A stretch of 64,000 bases of DNA from an uncultured Alphaproteobacteria bacterium. Lineage in GTDB: Bacteria; Pseudomonadota; Alphaproteobacteria; Rhodobacterales; Rhodobacteraceae. The stretch covers positions 34,453-98,452 of the forward strand of contig CACLZW010000003.1 in the NCBI GenBank assembly GCA_902611475.1, given 5' to 3'. The position numbers and the translations under genes were made by a program. The notes under the pieces are model-generated. The model saw only the letters and a list, made by a program, of their open reading frames with translations, was not told the DNA's origin and ran no database searches. Below, piece by piece: positions 36,815 to 45,513 of the stretch (position 1 is the stretch's first letter; each line of letters starts with the position of its first letter).

Positions 36815-37150
36815 ATGGACTGGAAAAAATTAACCGCCGATACAAAACAATTGTTTTCAAAACTTCAAAAGGAAACCCCAGATACGTTTGAAGGTTTTGG
36901 AGTTATGGGTAAAGATGCAAAGAAGAATGGTCACTTGAGTGAAAAAACCAAGGAATTTATTGCCCTTGGTATCTCAGTTGCTGTCAGGTGTGAGAGTTGC
37001 ATAGGACTACACGTTGAACATTTAGTTCGTTTAGGGGCAACAAGAGAGGAATTGGTTGAAGCTCTAAGCATGAGCTCATATATGGGTGGTGGTCCCTCAA
37101 TAACATATAGTGCAAAGGCATTGGAGGCCTTTGATCAACTATCAAATTAG
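36815..37150 (+). CDS. Carboxymuconolactone decarboxylase-family (AhpD-fold) protein
   Basis: A 111-residue AhpD-fold protein with VRCESCIGLHVEHLVRLGATREELVEA near residue 53, keeping both cysteines (C-E-S-C) and the downstream His, as in YnjA/AhpD-type proteins that reduce peroxides or act on lactone acids. The length is typical for single-domain members. It lies eight bases upstream of the dioxygenase gene on the same strand, downstream of the transporter, so a catabolic role is likely. The exact reaction is unknown. Confidence 0.88.
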   Translation: MDWKKLTADTKQLFSKLQKETPDTFEGFGVMGKDAKKNGHLSEKTKEFIALGISVAVRCESCIGLHVEHLVRLGATREELVEALSMSSYMGGGPSITYSAKALEAFDQLSN

Positions 37151-37158
37151 GAATTATA

Positions 37159-38118
37159 ATGAGCTCCTCATTAGTAAAAGAGTTAGACATAGACAAAGTT
37201 CCCATTATTGATATTGGATCTCTTAGAGATAATTCGGACCCCATTTCGGTAGCAAAAGAACTCTATAGTGCTAGTACAGGATTAGGTTTTATTTACATTA
37301 AAAACCACGGTATTTCACAAAAAAAAATTGATATGCTGAGAGATGATGGTCTCAAATTCTTTAGATCTAGCAAAGAAAATAAAGAATTAGTGGCGATTTC
37401 AGAAAGACATAGAGGTTGGCTCGGTTTTGGTGGTGCAAAAATGAAAGATGACGCAAAACCTGACTTAAAAGAAAGCTTTATTTGGGGATATGAATACCAA
37501 ACAGGGGAAGTTGACGACCACCCCATTAGAGGTCCGAACAAATGGCCAGACTTTATCCCAAGCTTTAAGGAAAATGCTCTTAATTATTTTGACTTAGCAG
37601 ACAGCTTGGCTAAAACTCTTCTAGAAGGCTTTGCTTTGGGCCTAGATCTAAATAGAGATTTCTTTATACGGAATGCTACTCAACCCTTAAGCCGCGCATC
37701 TCTCGTATATTACCCTGATCAACCAAAAAGAATGGGTGATGATCAATTTGGTGTAAGCGCTCACACAGATTTTGGTGTTTTAACCGTTCTTTGCCAAGAT
37801 ACAGTTGGAGGACTTCAAATACAGGATTCATCAGGTGACTGGTTTCATGCACCACCGATAGAAAATACATTGGTAGTTAATGTAGCAGACCTTCTTAGTA
37901 GATGGACAAATGGTTTATATAAATCCACACCCCACCGAGTTGTCAATCAATCGGGGAAGGAACGTCTGTCGATCGTTCTAGCGTTCGATCCAAATCCAGA
38001 AACACTGATTAATCCAGCTGATATATTTGGTCAGAACGAAAAGAGCCTTAGCGATCCAATAACATGTGGCGACTATCTTATTTGGAGATTTGGCAAAGCA
38101 TTTTCATACAGAAAATAG
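37159..38118 (+). CDS. 2-oxoglutarate/Fe(II) dioxygenase, isopenicillin-N-synthase family
   Basis: A 319-residue non-haem iron oxygenase. DIOX_N at the start includes VPIIDIGSLRD and GFIYIKNHGISQKKID. The iron triad is His and Asp of SAHTDFGVLTVLCQD near residue 203 and His of STPHRVVN near residue 259; the 2-oxoglutarate-binding Arg and Ser are in KERLSIVLAFDP. It would oxidise a small imported molecule in the cytoplasm with O2 and 2-oxoglutarate. It lies between CMD and the M29-like gene with gaps of eight and five bases, an operon with the ABC importer. Ethylene-forming or gibberellin-oxidase-like bacterial members share this fold; the substrate is open. Confidence 0.92.
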   Translation: MSSSLVKELDIDKVPIIDIGSLRDNSDPISVAKELYSASTGLGFIYIKNHGISQKKIDMLRDDGLKFFRSSKENKELVAISERHRGWLGFGGAKMKDDAKPDLKESFIWGYEYQTGEVDDHPIRGPNKWPDFIPSFKENALNYFDLADSLAKTLLEGFALGLDLNRDFFIRNATQPLSRASLVYYPDQPKRMGDDQFGVSAHTDFGVLTVLCQDTVGGLQIQDSSGDWFHAPPIENTLVVNVADLLSRWTNGLYKSTPHRVVNQSGKERLSIVLAFDPNPETLINPADIFGQNEKSLSDPITCGDYLIWRFGKAFSYRK

Positions 38119-38123
38119 CCCGT

Positions 38124-39176
38124 ATGAATGACACGAGACTTTTAAAAGCAGCGCATAATCTTCTGATAGAATGTGCAAGACTTAAGCAATCAGATACTTT
38201 ATTAATTGTGAGAGAAAAAGAAAGTTTAGGCTGGTACAAGAATGATATTTCTGACTTTATTTTGCAATATGCCAAAGAAATCGGTATTCACACTTCTTTA
38301 GATGAAGTCGGGTCACCCGAGACAAATCGAGATCAAAATTTTTATGAAAAAATAAATAGGTACAGTTGTGTAATTTTTTTTGCAAGATTGGGCGATCAAA
38401 ATCGTTTTGAGAAGAAAGGCTTTTCTACAAAGCGAGTTATGAGCTATGTAAGAGACTGCAAAAGTTTAGCATCTATTTTTGGCACTCTGGACTACAACTT
38501 AAACATGCTTATAAAAAATGCTATTGACCAGTTGATAGAAAATTCCAATATAATTAAAATTAATTGCCCACTAGGAACAAATTTGATTGGAGAAATAGCT
38601 CCAGATAACTCTGAAACTACAGAAGTATCTGTTCTACGATTCCCAATACTTGTTCCTAAACCCATAGACGCAAAACCGTTCTCAGGCAAAGTTGTTTTGA
38701 ACAACTATCTGACATCTACCGGATCTAGATTTTATAAACCTAATTTTATAAAGATAAATAGTGAAGTAACTATTCATATTGAAAAAGGTAGAATTGCTGA
38801 TATTCAGGGAAGATATGAAGATGTAAATAATATTCAGAACCATTACGCGTATGTTTCCCAAAAGTTTGACATAGATATGCATGCAGTACACTCTTGGCAC
38901 CCTGGGATACATCCAGGAGCAGAGGATAATAAATTTTATGAGTATGACCCTGATAAATGGTCAAATACAGTGTTCGGACAACCCAAATATCTTCATTTCC
39001 ATACTTGCGGGAACTATGCACCAGGTGAGATATGTTGGATGATTCCTAATCATACCGTGCTAATCGATGACAAGCCACTGTGGAAAGATGGAGAATTAAT
39101 GCTCGATGGCTTTGAGCATACAAAAGGTCTCATGGAAAAACACGGAACTTTAAAAAACGTTTTTAGCAGTATTTAA
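38124..39176 (+). CDS. M29 aminopeptidase-like protein of unknown function
   Basis: A 350-residue protein that distantly resembles M29 aminopeptidases (AmpT/PepS). Supporting features are the N-terminal LKAAHNLLIECARLKQSDTLLIV, IIKINCPLGTNLIGEI near residue 150, VTIHIEKGRIADIQG near residue 217, and LHFHTCGNYAPGEICWMIPNHTVLIDD near residue 300, where H-x-H and a late His/Asp could bind metal. ATG 38124 begins five bases after the dioxygenase stop; longer readings would run inside that gene. It may be a hydrolase for the product of the oxygenase. It overlaps the convergent DAO gene by four bases at the 3' end. Confidence 0.7.
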   Translation: MNDTRLLKAAHNLLIECARLKQSDTLLIVREKESLGWYKNDISDFILQYAKEIGIHTSLDEVGSPETNRDQNFYEKINRYSCVIFFARLGDQNRFEKKGFSTKRVMSYVRDCKSLASIFGTLDYNLNMLIKNAIDQLIENSNIIKINCPLGTNLIGEIAPDNSETTEVSVLRFPILVPKPIDAKPFSGKVVLNNYLTSTGSRFYKPNFIKINSEVTIHIEKGRIADIQGRYEDVNNIQNHYAYVSQKFDIDMHAVHSWHPGIHPGAEDNKFYEYDPDKWSNTVFGQPKYLHFHTCGNYAPGEICWMIPNHTVLIDDKPLWKDGELMLDGFEHTKGLMEKHGTLKNVFSSI

Positions 39177-40483
39177 CCCAAAACGGACATACTACTTTCT
39201 TCATTAATTACTCGGTTGCGTGAATAAAAACCCAGATCAATTTCTCTATCAATATAATTTAATTTAAGTTTGATAGGATCCTTATCATGATCATGCCCAT
39301 TTTCGCACTTCACTATTAATTCAGCCATAATCTTTCCAGCCATCGGAGCGTTCTTATATTGATTTCCACTCGAGCCAACCGCCATATAAAATCCTGGCAA
39401 AGAGGATTTATCGTAAATGGGGATCCAATCATCAGATACGTCATATAAAGCCACCACACCCTTTGAATTTGATGGTATTGGCAAATCTGGGTACCTCTGT
39501 GCCTGTCTTAAAACTTGGGTTCTCCATTGCTCAGAAAAGCTTTCGTCCCAAATATCAGGATCTACGAACAACCTTTCATCACATTCTGGGTCTTCACTAC
39601 CGATAAGCACATTGTTTCCAATTTCAGGTCGGCTATAACACCCTATATCGCTATCAGAAATTACAAAACCTTCTTTCTCATAATCAAATCCAGATGGAGA
39701 AGGCACATGACAAACCTCAACCTTTAAAGCTTTTGTTTTTATATTCATATCATTTTCTACGTTTGCCATCTGGTTGACCTTCATAGAGTGTGGCCCAGCA
39801 ACATTCACAACAATTTTTGCGTTAATTTTATCACCATTTTCTAAAACAACGCCACTCACTCTACCCTTTTTCTGAATTATCTCTTTAACGCTTGATTTAA
39901 ATAGAAATTTTGCTCCTTTCTTTGAAGCTGCCATTTGTAGATTTTGCGCAGAAAGCTGAGGATCATTTATATAACCTGCTGTGGGAAAGAAAACAGATCC
40001 TCTTAAATCATCTCCGGTTTTTGACCCAAAGCTTTTATCGCTTGTTGACTTTACAGGTCCATATTTATTCGTATCAACAATTATTAATTTTTCTTTGATT
40101 TTTCTTGGATCCCATAGCTCATGGGGTATATTCAGTTCTTCAGCTCTTTTAATTACTTTATCTAGATAGTTGTTTTGCTCAGTTTGGTAAATCATACACC
40201 CACACTCAATAAACTTAGCAAGATTATCGTGTTCTGATGCCTCTAAATATGCCATCCAATCTTTCCAAAAGTGATAACTCTCATAAGCAAGAGCGCAGCC
40301 ATCAAACGTCGAGTAATGTACTCTAATAATTGCACAGGAAGCCGAAGTAGAGCCATAACCTGAAACGTGATTTCTATCTATGTTAAGAGTCTTAAGACCT
40401 TGTTTGGATAACTCAAAGGCAACGGCGTTGCCGATAACACCAGCCCCAATAATGATAGCATCAAAATTTTGTTCGTTACTCAT
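39173..40483 (-). CDS. FAD-dependent amine oxidoreductase (DAO family, sarcosine-oxidase-beta-like)
   Basis: A 436-residue flavoenzyme with an N-terminal Rossmann motif AIIIGAGVIGNAVAFELSKQG near residue 10 and a covalent-flavin-type region GYGSTSASCAIIRVHYS near residue 42. NVAGPHSMKVNQMA near residue 233 and a late GFYMAVGSSGNQYKNAPMAG near residue 352 are typical of sarcosine and dimethylglycine dehydrogenases. It would oxidise a secondary or tertiary amine. It is 38 bases downstream of the FadH-like gene on the same strand and 3'-overlaps the M29-like gene. The exact substrate is unknown. Confidence 0.88.
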   Translation of the reverse strand: MSNEQNFDAIIIGAGVIGNAVAFELSKQGLKTLNIDRNHVSGYGSTSASCAIIRVHYSTFDGCALAYESYHFWKDWMAYLEASEHDNLAKFIECGCMIYQTEQNNYLDKVIKRAEELNIPHELWDPRKIKEKLIIVDTNKYGPVKSTSDKSFGSKTGDDLRGSVFFPTAGYINDPQLSAQNLQMAASKKGAKFLFKSSVKEIIQKKGRVSGVVLENGDKINAKIVVNVAGPHSMKVNQMANVENDMNIKTKALKVEVCHVPSPSGFDYEKEGFVISDSDIGCYSRPEIGNNVLIGSEDPECDERLFVDPDIWDESFSEQWRTQVLRQAQRYPDLPIPSNSKGVVALYDVSDDWIPIYDKSSLPGFYMAVGSSGNQYKNAPMAGKIMAELIVKCENGHDHDKDPIKLKLNYIDREIDLGFYSRNRVINEESSMSVLG

Positions 40484-40521
40484 TTGCTTCCTTTCATAAT
40501 TGTAAAAAATTATACTCTAAA

Positions 40522-42555
40522 CTAAATTATTGCTGCTAATTCCGAAGCTTGCTTAATTGCGACCTTTGCATCTAATTCTTTAGCCTCATAAGCACCCCCA
40601 ACCAGGTGCATGCGAAATTCAGTATTATTTGCCGAGTTAAAAAATGAACGGTCTGGCTCCTGTCCAGCACAAACAATAATGTTATCACATTCAATAAACT
40701 GATCCTGACCATTAATAGAGATGTAAATACCATTTTTTGCAATCTTTTTATAGGTAACTCCCTTAAGCATCTTTATTTCTTTTTTCCTCAAACTTAACCT
40801 GTGAGTCCATCCAGTAGTTTTACCTAGTGCAATCCCTAATGGCGTTACTTTTCTTTGCAATAAATAAATTTCACGCTCAGATTTACTTGCTTTAGCCATT
40901 ACACCCGTTACACCTCCTCTCGGATGATTGTTAAAATCTATACCCCATTGCTCAGCAAAGTCGCCTATATTGGTAGAGGGGTTCTTTTTACCATGAGATA
41001 AGAGTTCAGCCATATCAAACCCAATACCCCCAGCTCCAATCAGGACTACCTTTTTCCCAATTTTATCTATGTTCGTTATTGCATCTATATATGAAATTAC
41101 TATCTCTTCATCAGAGCCAGGAATATCAAGAGACCTTGGATATACTCCCGTCGATACAATGACATCATCATATTTTTTATTTATTAAATCAACAGGTTGA
41201 ACCTTTTTGTTTAAGTATACTTTAACACCATTTTTCTTAAGCATGGTAGAAAAATACCGAATTGTTTCATGAAACTCCTCTTTACCGGGTATTTGTTTGG
41301 CCAGATTAAACTGACCCCCTATCTGATCACTTGCCTCAAATAATTCAACATGATGCCCTCTTAAAGCTGCAATTTCAGAAAAAGCAAGTCCTGCTGGGCC
41401 AGCACCAATAACGGCAATAGTTTTTTTATTCATAGTTGGTAAATAGTTCAGGTTGGTTTCATTACATGCTCTCGGATTCACTAGGCAAGATATTTCTTTT
41501 TTATCAAAGGCATGATCTAGGCAAGCTTGGTTACAAGCTATGCATGTGTTTATTTCGTCTTCCCTGCCCTCTTTAATTTTTTCAAAAATTTTACCATCTG
41601 CAAGAAATGGTCTTGCCATCGAAACTAAGTCGGCATCACCATTTGCCAAAACTGTCTCTGCGACATCCGGCATATTTATTCTGTTTGATGTAATTACCGG
41701 AACATTAATTACACTTTTTAAGCGTTTAGTTACTGAAGTAAAAGCTGCTCTTGGAACCATAGTTGCAATGGTTGGAACAGGGCTTTCATGCCATGAAAAA
41801 TGAGTAGACACTATCGAAACACCTGAATTTTCTAAGGCCTGCCCTAAGGTACAGATCTCTTCCCATGACATTCCTCCCTCAAGCATATCCATTGCTGGTA
41901 TTCTGAATATAATCAGAAAATCTTCACCGACAGATTTACGAATTCCTTCCACAATTTCTGTTGCAATTCTTATTTTATTAGGGAAACATCCTCCATATTC
42001 GTCTGTTCTCAGATTTGTTTTGTTAACGAAAAAAGTAGAAATAAAATATCCAGCTGAACCAATGATTTCCACTCCATCATAATTAGCTTTTTTACATAGT
42101 TCTGCACACTTGATAAAATCACCAATTTGTTTTCTGAGCACCTCTAGTGACATTTCGTTAGGAACAAGACGACCAATTCTAGATCGAACTGGACTAGCGG
42201 CAACTAATTCCTTACTGATTGCCAACGGACCGGAATGTAAAATCTGCATACAAATTTTTGTGTCTACATTCGCATTGTGCACTGCATCTGTTACAAGCTT
42301 ATGTCTTGCGACTTGACTTTCTTGGTTAAAAATAGCCCCGTCAAGAGCACCTTCTTCATTGGGGGAAATACCTCCCGTTATTATAAGACCAACGCCTGTG
42401 GATGCCCTTTCAGCAAAATATTCTCCCATTCTAGAAAAGTCGTCTTGCCCTCCCTCTTCTAAGCCTGTGTGCATGGATCCCATGATAATTCTATTTTTTA
42501 TGAAGTGGTTGCCGACTATCAGTGGTTCAAAAATATGCCTATATTTATTTTTCAT
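40522..42555 (-). CDS. NADH:flavin oxidoreductase/2,4-dienoyl-CoA reductase-like (FadH family)
   Basis: A 677-residue enzyme with an OYE-type FMN barrel (residues 1-340), an Fe-S site CIACNQACLDH...CLVNPRAC near residues 340-365, an FAD domain beginning IAVIGAGPAGLAFSEIAALRG near residue 380, and an NAD(P) domain with VVLIGAGGIGFDMAELLSHG near residue 500. The architecture equals FadH and the trimethylamine/histamine dehydrogenase group, and the length (about 670-730) fits. Together with the adjacent DAO and SDR genes, amine or N-methyl compound breakdown is as likely as fatty-acid reduction. It is in the SDR-FadH-DAO minus-strand operon. Confidence 0.9.
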   Translation of the reverse strand: MKNKYRHIFEPLIVGNHFIKNRIIMGSMHTGLEEGGQDDFSRMGEYFAERASTGVGLIITGGISPNEEGALDGAIFNQESQVARHKLVTDAVHNANVDTKICMQILHSGPLAISKELVAASPVRSRIGRLVPNEMSLEVLRKQIGDFIKCAELCKKANYDGVEIIGSAGYFISTFFVNKTNLRTDEYGGCFPNKIRIATEIVEGIRKSVGEDFLIIFRIPAMDMLEGGMSWEEICTLGQALENSGVSIVSTHFSWHESPVPTIATMVPRAAFTSVTKRLKSVINVPVITSNRINMPDVAETVLANGDADLVSMARPFLADGKIFEKIKEGREDEINTCIACNQACLDHAFDKKEISCLVNPRACNETNLNYLPTMNKKTIAVIGAGPAGLAFSEIAALRGHHVELFEASDQIGGQFNLAKQIPGKEEFHETIRYFSTMLKKNGVKVYLNKKVQPVDLINKKYDDVIVSTGVYPRSLDIPGSDEEIVISYIDAITNIDKIGKKVVLIGAGGIGFDMAELLSHGKKNPSTNIGDFAEQWGIDFNNHPRGGVTGVMAKASKSEREIYLLQRKVTPLGIALGKTTGWTHRLSLRKKEIKMLKGVTYKKIAKNGIYISINGQDQFIECDNIIVCAGQEPDRSFFNSANNTEFRMHLVGGAYEAKELDAKVAIKQASELAAII

Positions 42556-42599
42556 TTTACTTCCTACTTTCTTAAAAGTTTTTTACTCAAGACAACCAA

Positions 42600-43325
42600 T
42601 CAACTAGCAGACCATCCTCCATCGATAATATGCTCTTGCCCCGTAACAAATTTACTTTCATCAGATGCCAAATAAATTGCTAGATCAGCAATTTCATCTG
42701 CCAATCCGAGTCTTCCCATGGGTTGCCTATTAACAAAGTCATTCATAGCCTTATCATAATCACCGGTCGCTTCCAGCCTTTCGTGCAATGATGGGGTATC
42801 AACAGTACCTGGACATATGCAATTACATCTAATTCCCTCTTTAACAAAATCTACCGCTACAGACTTAGTTAAACCGATTACTGCAGCTTTTGACAAACCA
42901 TAAATACAACGATTTGGTGCACCAATTACAGATGAAACCACGGAACCAATATTAATTATACTACCACCACCATTATTCTGCATAAAAGGGATAGCAGCTT
43001 TTATAGTGCGATACATGGACTTGATATTTAAATCAATTGCGTCATCAAACTCTTCTTCTTTAGATATAAGTATTGTGCCTGAATGAACTATACCTGCACA
43101 ATTAATCAATATATCTGGCTCAAAATCTTTTATCGCTTTAATTATAGCTTCAGCATCTCTCACATCTACGTAAAGAGACTGGGAGACTTTTAATTGCGTT
43201 AATAAAGCTTCGTTTATGTCAACGGCCAGCACTTCGGAACCAAAATGGAAAAATTTCTCTGCTATAGCTTTACCAATTCCCTGACCGGCGGCAGTAACGA
43301 AAGCTTTTTTGTTTTTGAGTCGCAT
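42600..43325 (-). CDS. SDR-family oxidoreductase, hydroxybutyrate-dehydrogenase-like
   Basis: A 241-residue classical SDR with TAAGQGIGKAIAEKF near residue 12, NCAGIVHSG near residue 80, the catalytic Ser in INIGSVVSS and Tyr/Lys in YGLSKAAVIGL near residue 145, and NCICPGTVDTP near residue 173. The sequence resembles BDH2/DHRS6-type 3-hydroxyacid dehydrogenases. NAD preference is suggested by the Asp in LAVDINE. It heads a three-gene minus-strand operon, 44 bases before the FadH-like gene. The natural substrate is unproven. Confidence 0.9.
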   Translation of the reverse strand: MRLKNKKAFVTAAGQGIGKAIAEKFFHFGSEVLAVDINEALLTQLKVSQSLYVDVRDAEAIIKAIKDFEPDILINCAGIVHSGTILISKEEEFDDAIDLNIKSMYRTIKAAIPFMQNNGGGSIINIGSVVSSVIGAPNRCIYGLSKAAVIGLTKSVAVDFVKEGIRCNCICPGTVDTPSLHERLEATGDYDKAMNDFVNRQPMGRLGLADEIADLAIYLASDESKFVTGQEHIIDGGWSAS

Positions 43326-43392
43326 TATACTGGAAGATTGTTAATTTATCTTGAATAATTAAAATAAAAATATTTTTGATCGAGGTCAATAA

Positions 43393-43548
43393 TTGGAACT
43401 TTTTTTTCTTGGCATAATTGGCTTCTTACTTCTTTTTGGCTTCAGACCCATATTAAAAATACTCAAACTTTTCATGCTAGGGTCTAGCTTATTTTGGTTA
43501 GTTATAATAGGTAGTATTGCTTTTGGTATAATGATATATTTGGTCTAG
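43393..43548 (+). CDS. Small hydrophobic protein, 51 residues
   Basis: A short reading frame starts at TTG 43393 with GAGG at 43382-43385, seven bases before it, and ends at TAG 43546-43548, whose last base is shared with the GTG of the D-arginine-dehydrogenase-like gene (TAGTG). The product has two hydrophobic stretches (LFFLGIIGFLLLFGF and LFWLVIIGSIAFGIMIYLV) separated by a basic loop RPILKILK, suggesting a two-helix inner-membrane peptide. I do not recognise it. The ribosome-binding site and the overlap argue for translation. Confidence 0.6.
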   Translation: MELFFLGIIGFLLLFGFRPILKILKLFMLGSSLFWLVIIGSIAFGIMIYLV

Positions 43549-44639
43549 TGAATGAGCTTCAGATGGTAGATATATTAGTAGTTGGTGGTGGAATTGCTGG
43601 TCTCTCAGTTGCAGGTAGACTAAGTAAATCAGCGAAGGTAACTTTGCTAGAGGCCGAAAAAAATCTTGGGTACCACTCATCAAGTAGATCCGCTGCCGCA
43701 TTTATCGAAGACTACGGAAACGAGGTTATACGGGAATTCAATAGTGCAAGCAAAAGCTTTCTTTCTAAGGATGGCGTAGACGTTCTGTCCCCAAGGGGCA
43801 GCCTAATTTTAGGAAAAAAAGACGAAAAATATGCATTTAAAGAGCAATGTTCAGGTTTTGCCCACAATGAAATATCAGTCAGCGATGCGCGTAGCTTAAT
43901 TGAAATAATCAATAATAAATCGGTAAAATATGCTGGATACAAAGAGGACATTTACGATATTGATACAAATAAACTATTGCAACATTTTACAAAAGATATA
44001 AAAGCCAACGGGTCAGAAATTTATACCGACTCCAAAGTAATTGCTGCTGAGTTTAAAGAAGGGAAGTGGCACATTGCAACGGATAAAAAATTATTTATTT
44101 GTGATGTCATTGTAAATGCGTCAGGAGCATGGGTAGATGAATTAGCATTGAAATGTGGCATCGAACCTTTAGGCTTTTTACCTCTTAAAAGATCTATGGC
44201 TAGAGTGCCTGCTCCTGATGATAGTGGTAATCATAAAAGTTGGCCAATGGCTTTTGGACTAAATGAATCTTTTTACGCAAAACCTGATGCAGGAGAAATG
44301 ATTGTCTCCCCATCGGAAGAAACCAAATCTTTTCCTCATGACGCGTACGCAAATGATGAGGACTTAGCAAAAGGCATTTTCAATTTTGAGGGAGTTGTAA
44401 GCTATTCTGTTAATAGAATTACATCAAGCTGGGCGGGCCTTCGAACTTTTGCACCTGATCGTACCCTTGTTATTGGTTTTGATAGCGTTGTTCCCAGTTT
44501 CTTTTGGTTTGCCGGTCAAGGAGGATATGGCTTTCAAACGTCAGCTGCAGCAAGCAAAATGGCTAGTGAGATTATTTTAGGGGAAAAATCAAGCTTTGGA
44601 GAGTTGCAAAAGAGAGTTTCTCCAAATAGATTTAATTAG
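43548..44639 (+). CDS. D-arginine dehydrogenase-like FAD oxidoreductase
   Basis: A 363-residue DAO-family flavoenzyme. DILVVGGGIAGLSVAGRL near residue 8, GYHSSSRSAAAFIEDYG near residue 43, NASGAWVDELALKCGIEPLGF near residue 189, FYAKPDAGEMIVSPSE near residue 243, SSWAGLRTFAPD and FFWFAGQGGYGFQTSAA agree closely with D-arginine dehydrogenase (DauA), which oxidises broad D-amino acids to imino acids. The start is GTG 43548, which overlaps the stop of the small membrane gene; ATG 43563 is an alternative. Glycine or D-amino-acid oxidases of the same family are other possibilities. Confidence 0.85.
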   Translation: MNELQMVDILVVGGGIAGLSVAGRLSKSAKVTLLEAEKNLGYHSSSRSAAAFIEDYGNEVIREFNSASKSFLSKDGVDVLSPRGSLILGKKDEKYAFKEQCSGFAHNEISVSDARSLIEIINNKSVKYAGYKEDIYDIDTNKLLQHFTKDIKANGSEIYTDSKVIAAEFKEGKWHIATDKKLFICDVIVNASGAWVDELALKCGIEPLGFLPLKRSMARVPAPDDSGNHKSWPMAFGLNESFYAKPDAGEMIVSPSEETKSFPHDAYANDEDLAKGIFNFEGVVSYSVNRITSSWAGLRTFAPDRTLVIGFDSVVPSFFWFAGQGGYGFQTSAAASKMASEIILGEKSSFGELQKRVSPNRFN

Positions 44640-44652
44640 CATTTGAGCGTTC

Positions 44653-45465
44653 TTACTGATCCTTGATTGATACTTCGTATATAGAATTCCAAAATTTTCC
44701 AGTTACAAAAATTCGGTCTTCAACTTTATCATAAGCTATCCCATTCAATACATCTTCAGCTCCAGTTTTTTCACTTATTGATGAAAAATCAATCCATCTG
44801 ACTAATTCACCGGTAGCACTATCGATACATGCTACTAAGTCAGATTTCCATATATTCGCCCAAATCTCATTTCCAACAAACTCCAACTCATTAAGATTGT
44901 TCACAGGTAATCCATTATAGGTAATCGCTATTGACCTTATGACCCGAAGGGTACTCGGATCATGAAATTTTAAAATGTTACTACCATCACTCATTACTAA
45001 ATATTTGTTGTTACTAGTAAGCCCCCAACCCTCTCCATTATAAGACAAAATTTTTATTATCTCGAAAGTAGTTTTATCGTATACGAACATAACCCCCGAT
45101 TTCCAAGTCAGTTGATAAAGCCAACCGTTGAATAAAGTAAGTCCTTCAGCAAAAAACTTATCCTCCAATGATATTTTTTTTATCAATTTTTCAGAGTGCG
45201 TATTATATTTTCTAAGACTTGAATTTCCATATAGACCGGTACTTTCATAAAATATTCCTTCGTCTACAATGAAACCCTGGGTAAAAGCCTTACTATCATG
45301 GGGAATTTTTCTTATGATCTTAGGGGTAATTGTTTCCTGAGCATAAGAATGAAGAACGTTAAGCAAAAAAACAAAAAGGAACAGTATATAGACACGACTT
45401 TTTATTATCGATAAAAGTCTTGTAAAAAAGAAAAGAGCAGACAAAAACTTGCATGTTGAGGTCAT
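44653..45465 (-). CDS. Glutaminyl-peptide cyclotransferase (plant/bacterial type)
   Basis: A 270-residue exported five-bladed propeller enzyme that converts N-terminal glutamine into pyroglutamate. The N-terminus carries a hydrophobic signal (IKSRVYILFLFVFLLNVLHSYAQE). Family motifs are FTQGFIVDEGIFYESTGLYGNSSLR near residue 60, DKFFAEGLTLFNGWLYQLTWK near residue 95, GEGWGLTSNNKYLVMSDGS near residue 136, and NELEFVGNEIWANIW near residue 180. The start position is uncertain because there are several Met codons in the first 20 residues. It is a single gene between convergent and divergent neighbours. Confidence 0.88.
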   Translation of the reverse strand: MTSTCKFLSALFFFTRLLSIIKSRVYILFLFVFLLNVLHSYAQETITPKIIRKIPHDSKAFTQGFIVDEGIFYESTGLYGNSSLRKYNTHSEKLIKKISLEDKFFAEGLTLFNGWLYQLTWKSGVMFVYDKTTFEIIKILSYNGEGWGLTSNNKYLVMSDGSNILKFHDPSTLRVIRSIAITYNGLPVNNLNELEFVGNEIWANIWKSDLVACIDSATGELVRWIDFSSISEKTGAEDVLNGIAYDKVEDRIFVTGKFWNSIYEVSIKDQ

Positions 45466-45513
45466 GTCTTTTAGAAAATAGTGTATTTTTTCGTTAAAAG
45501 GAATTTAAATATC

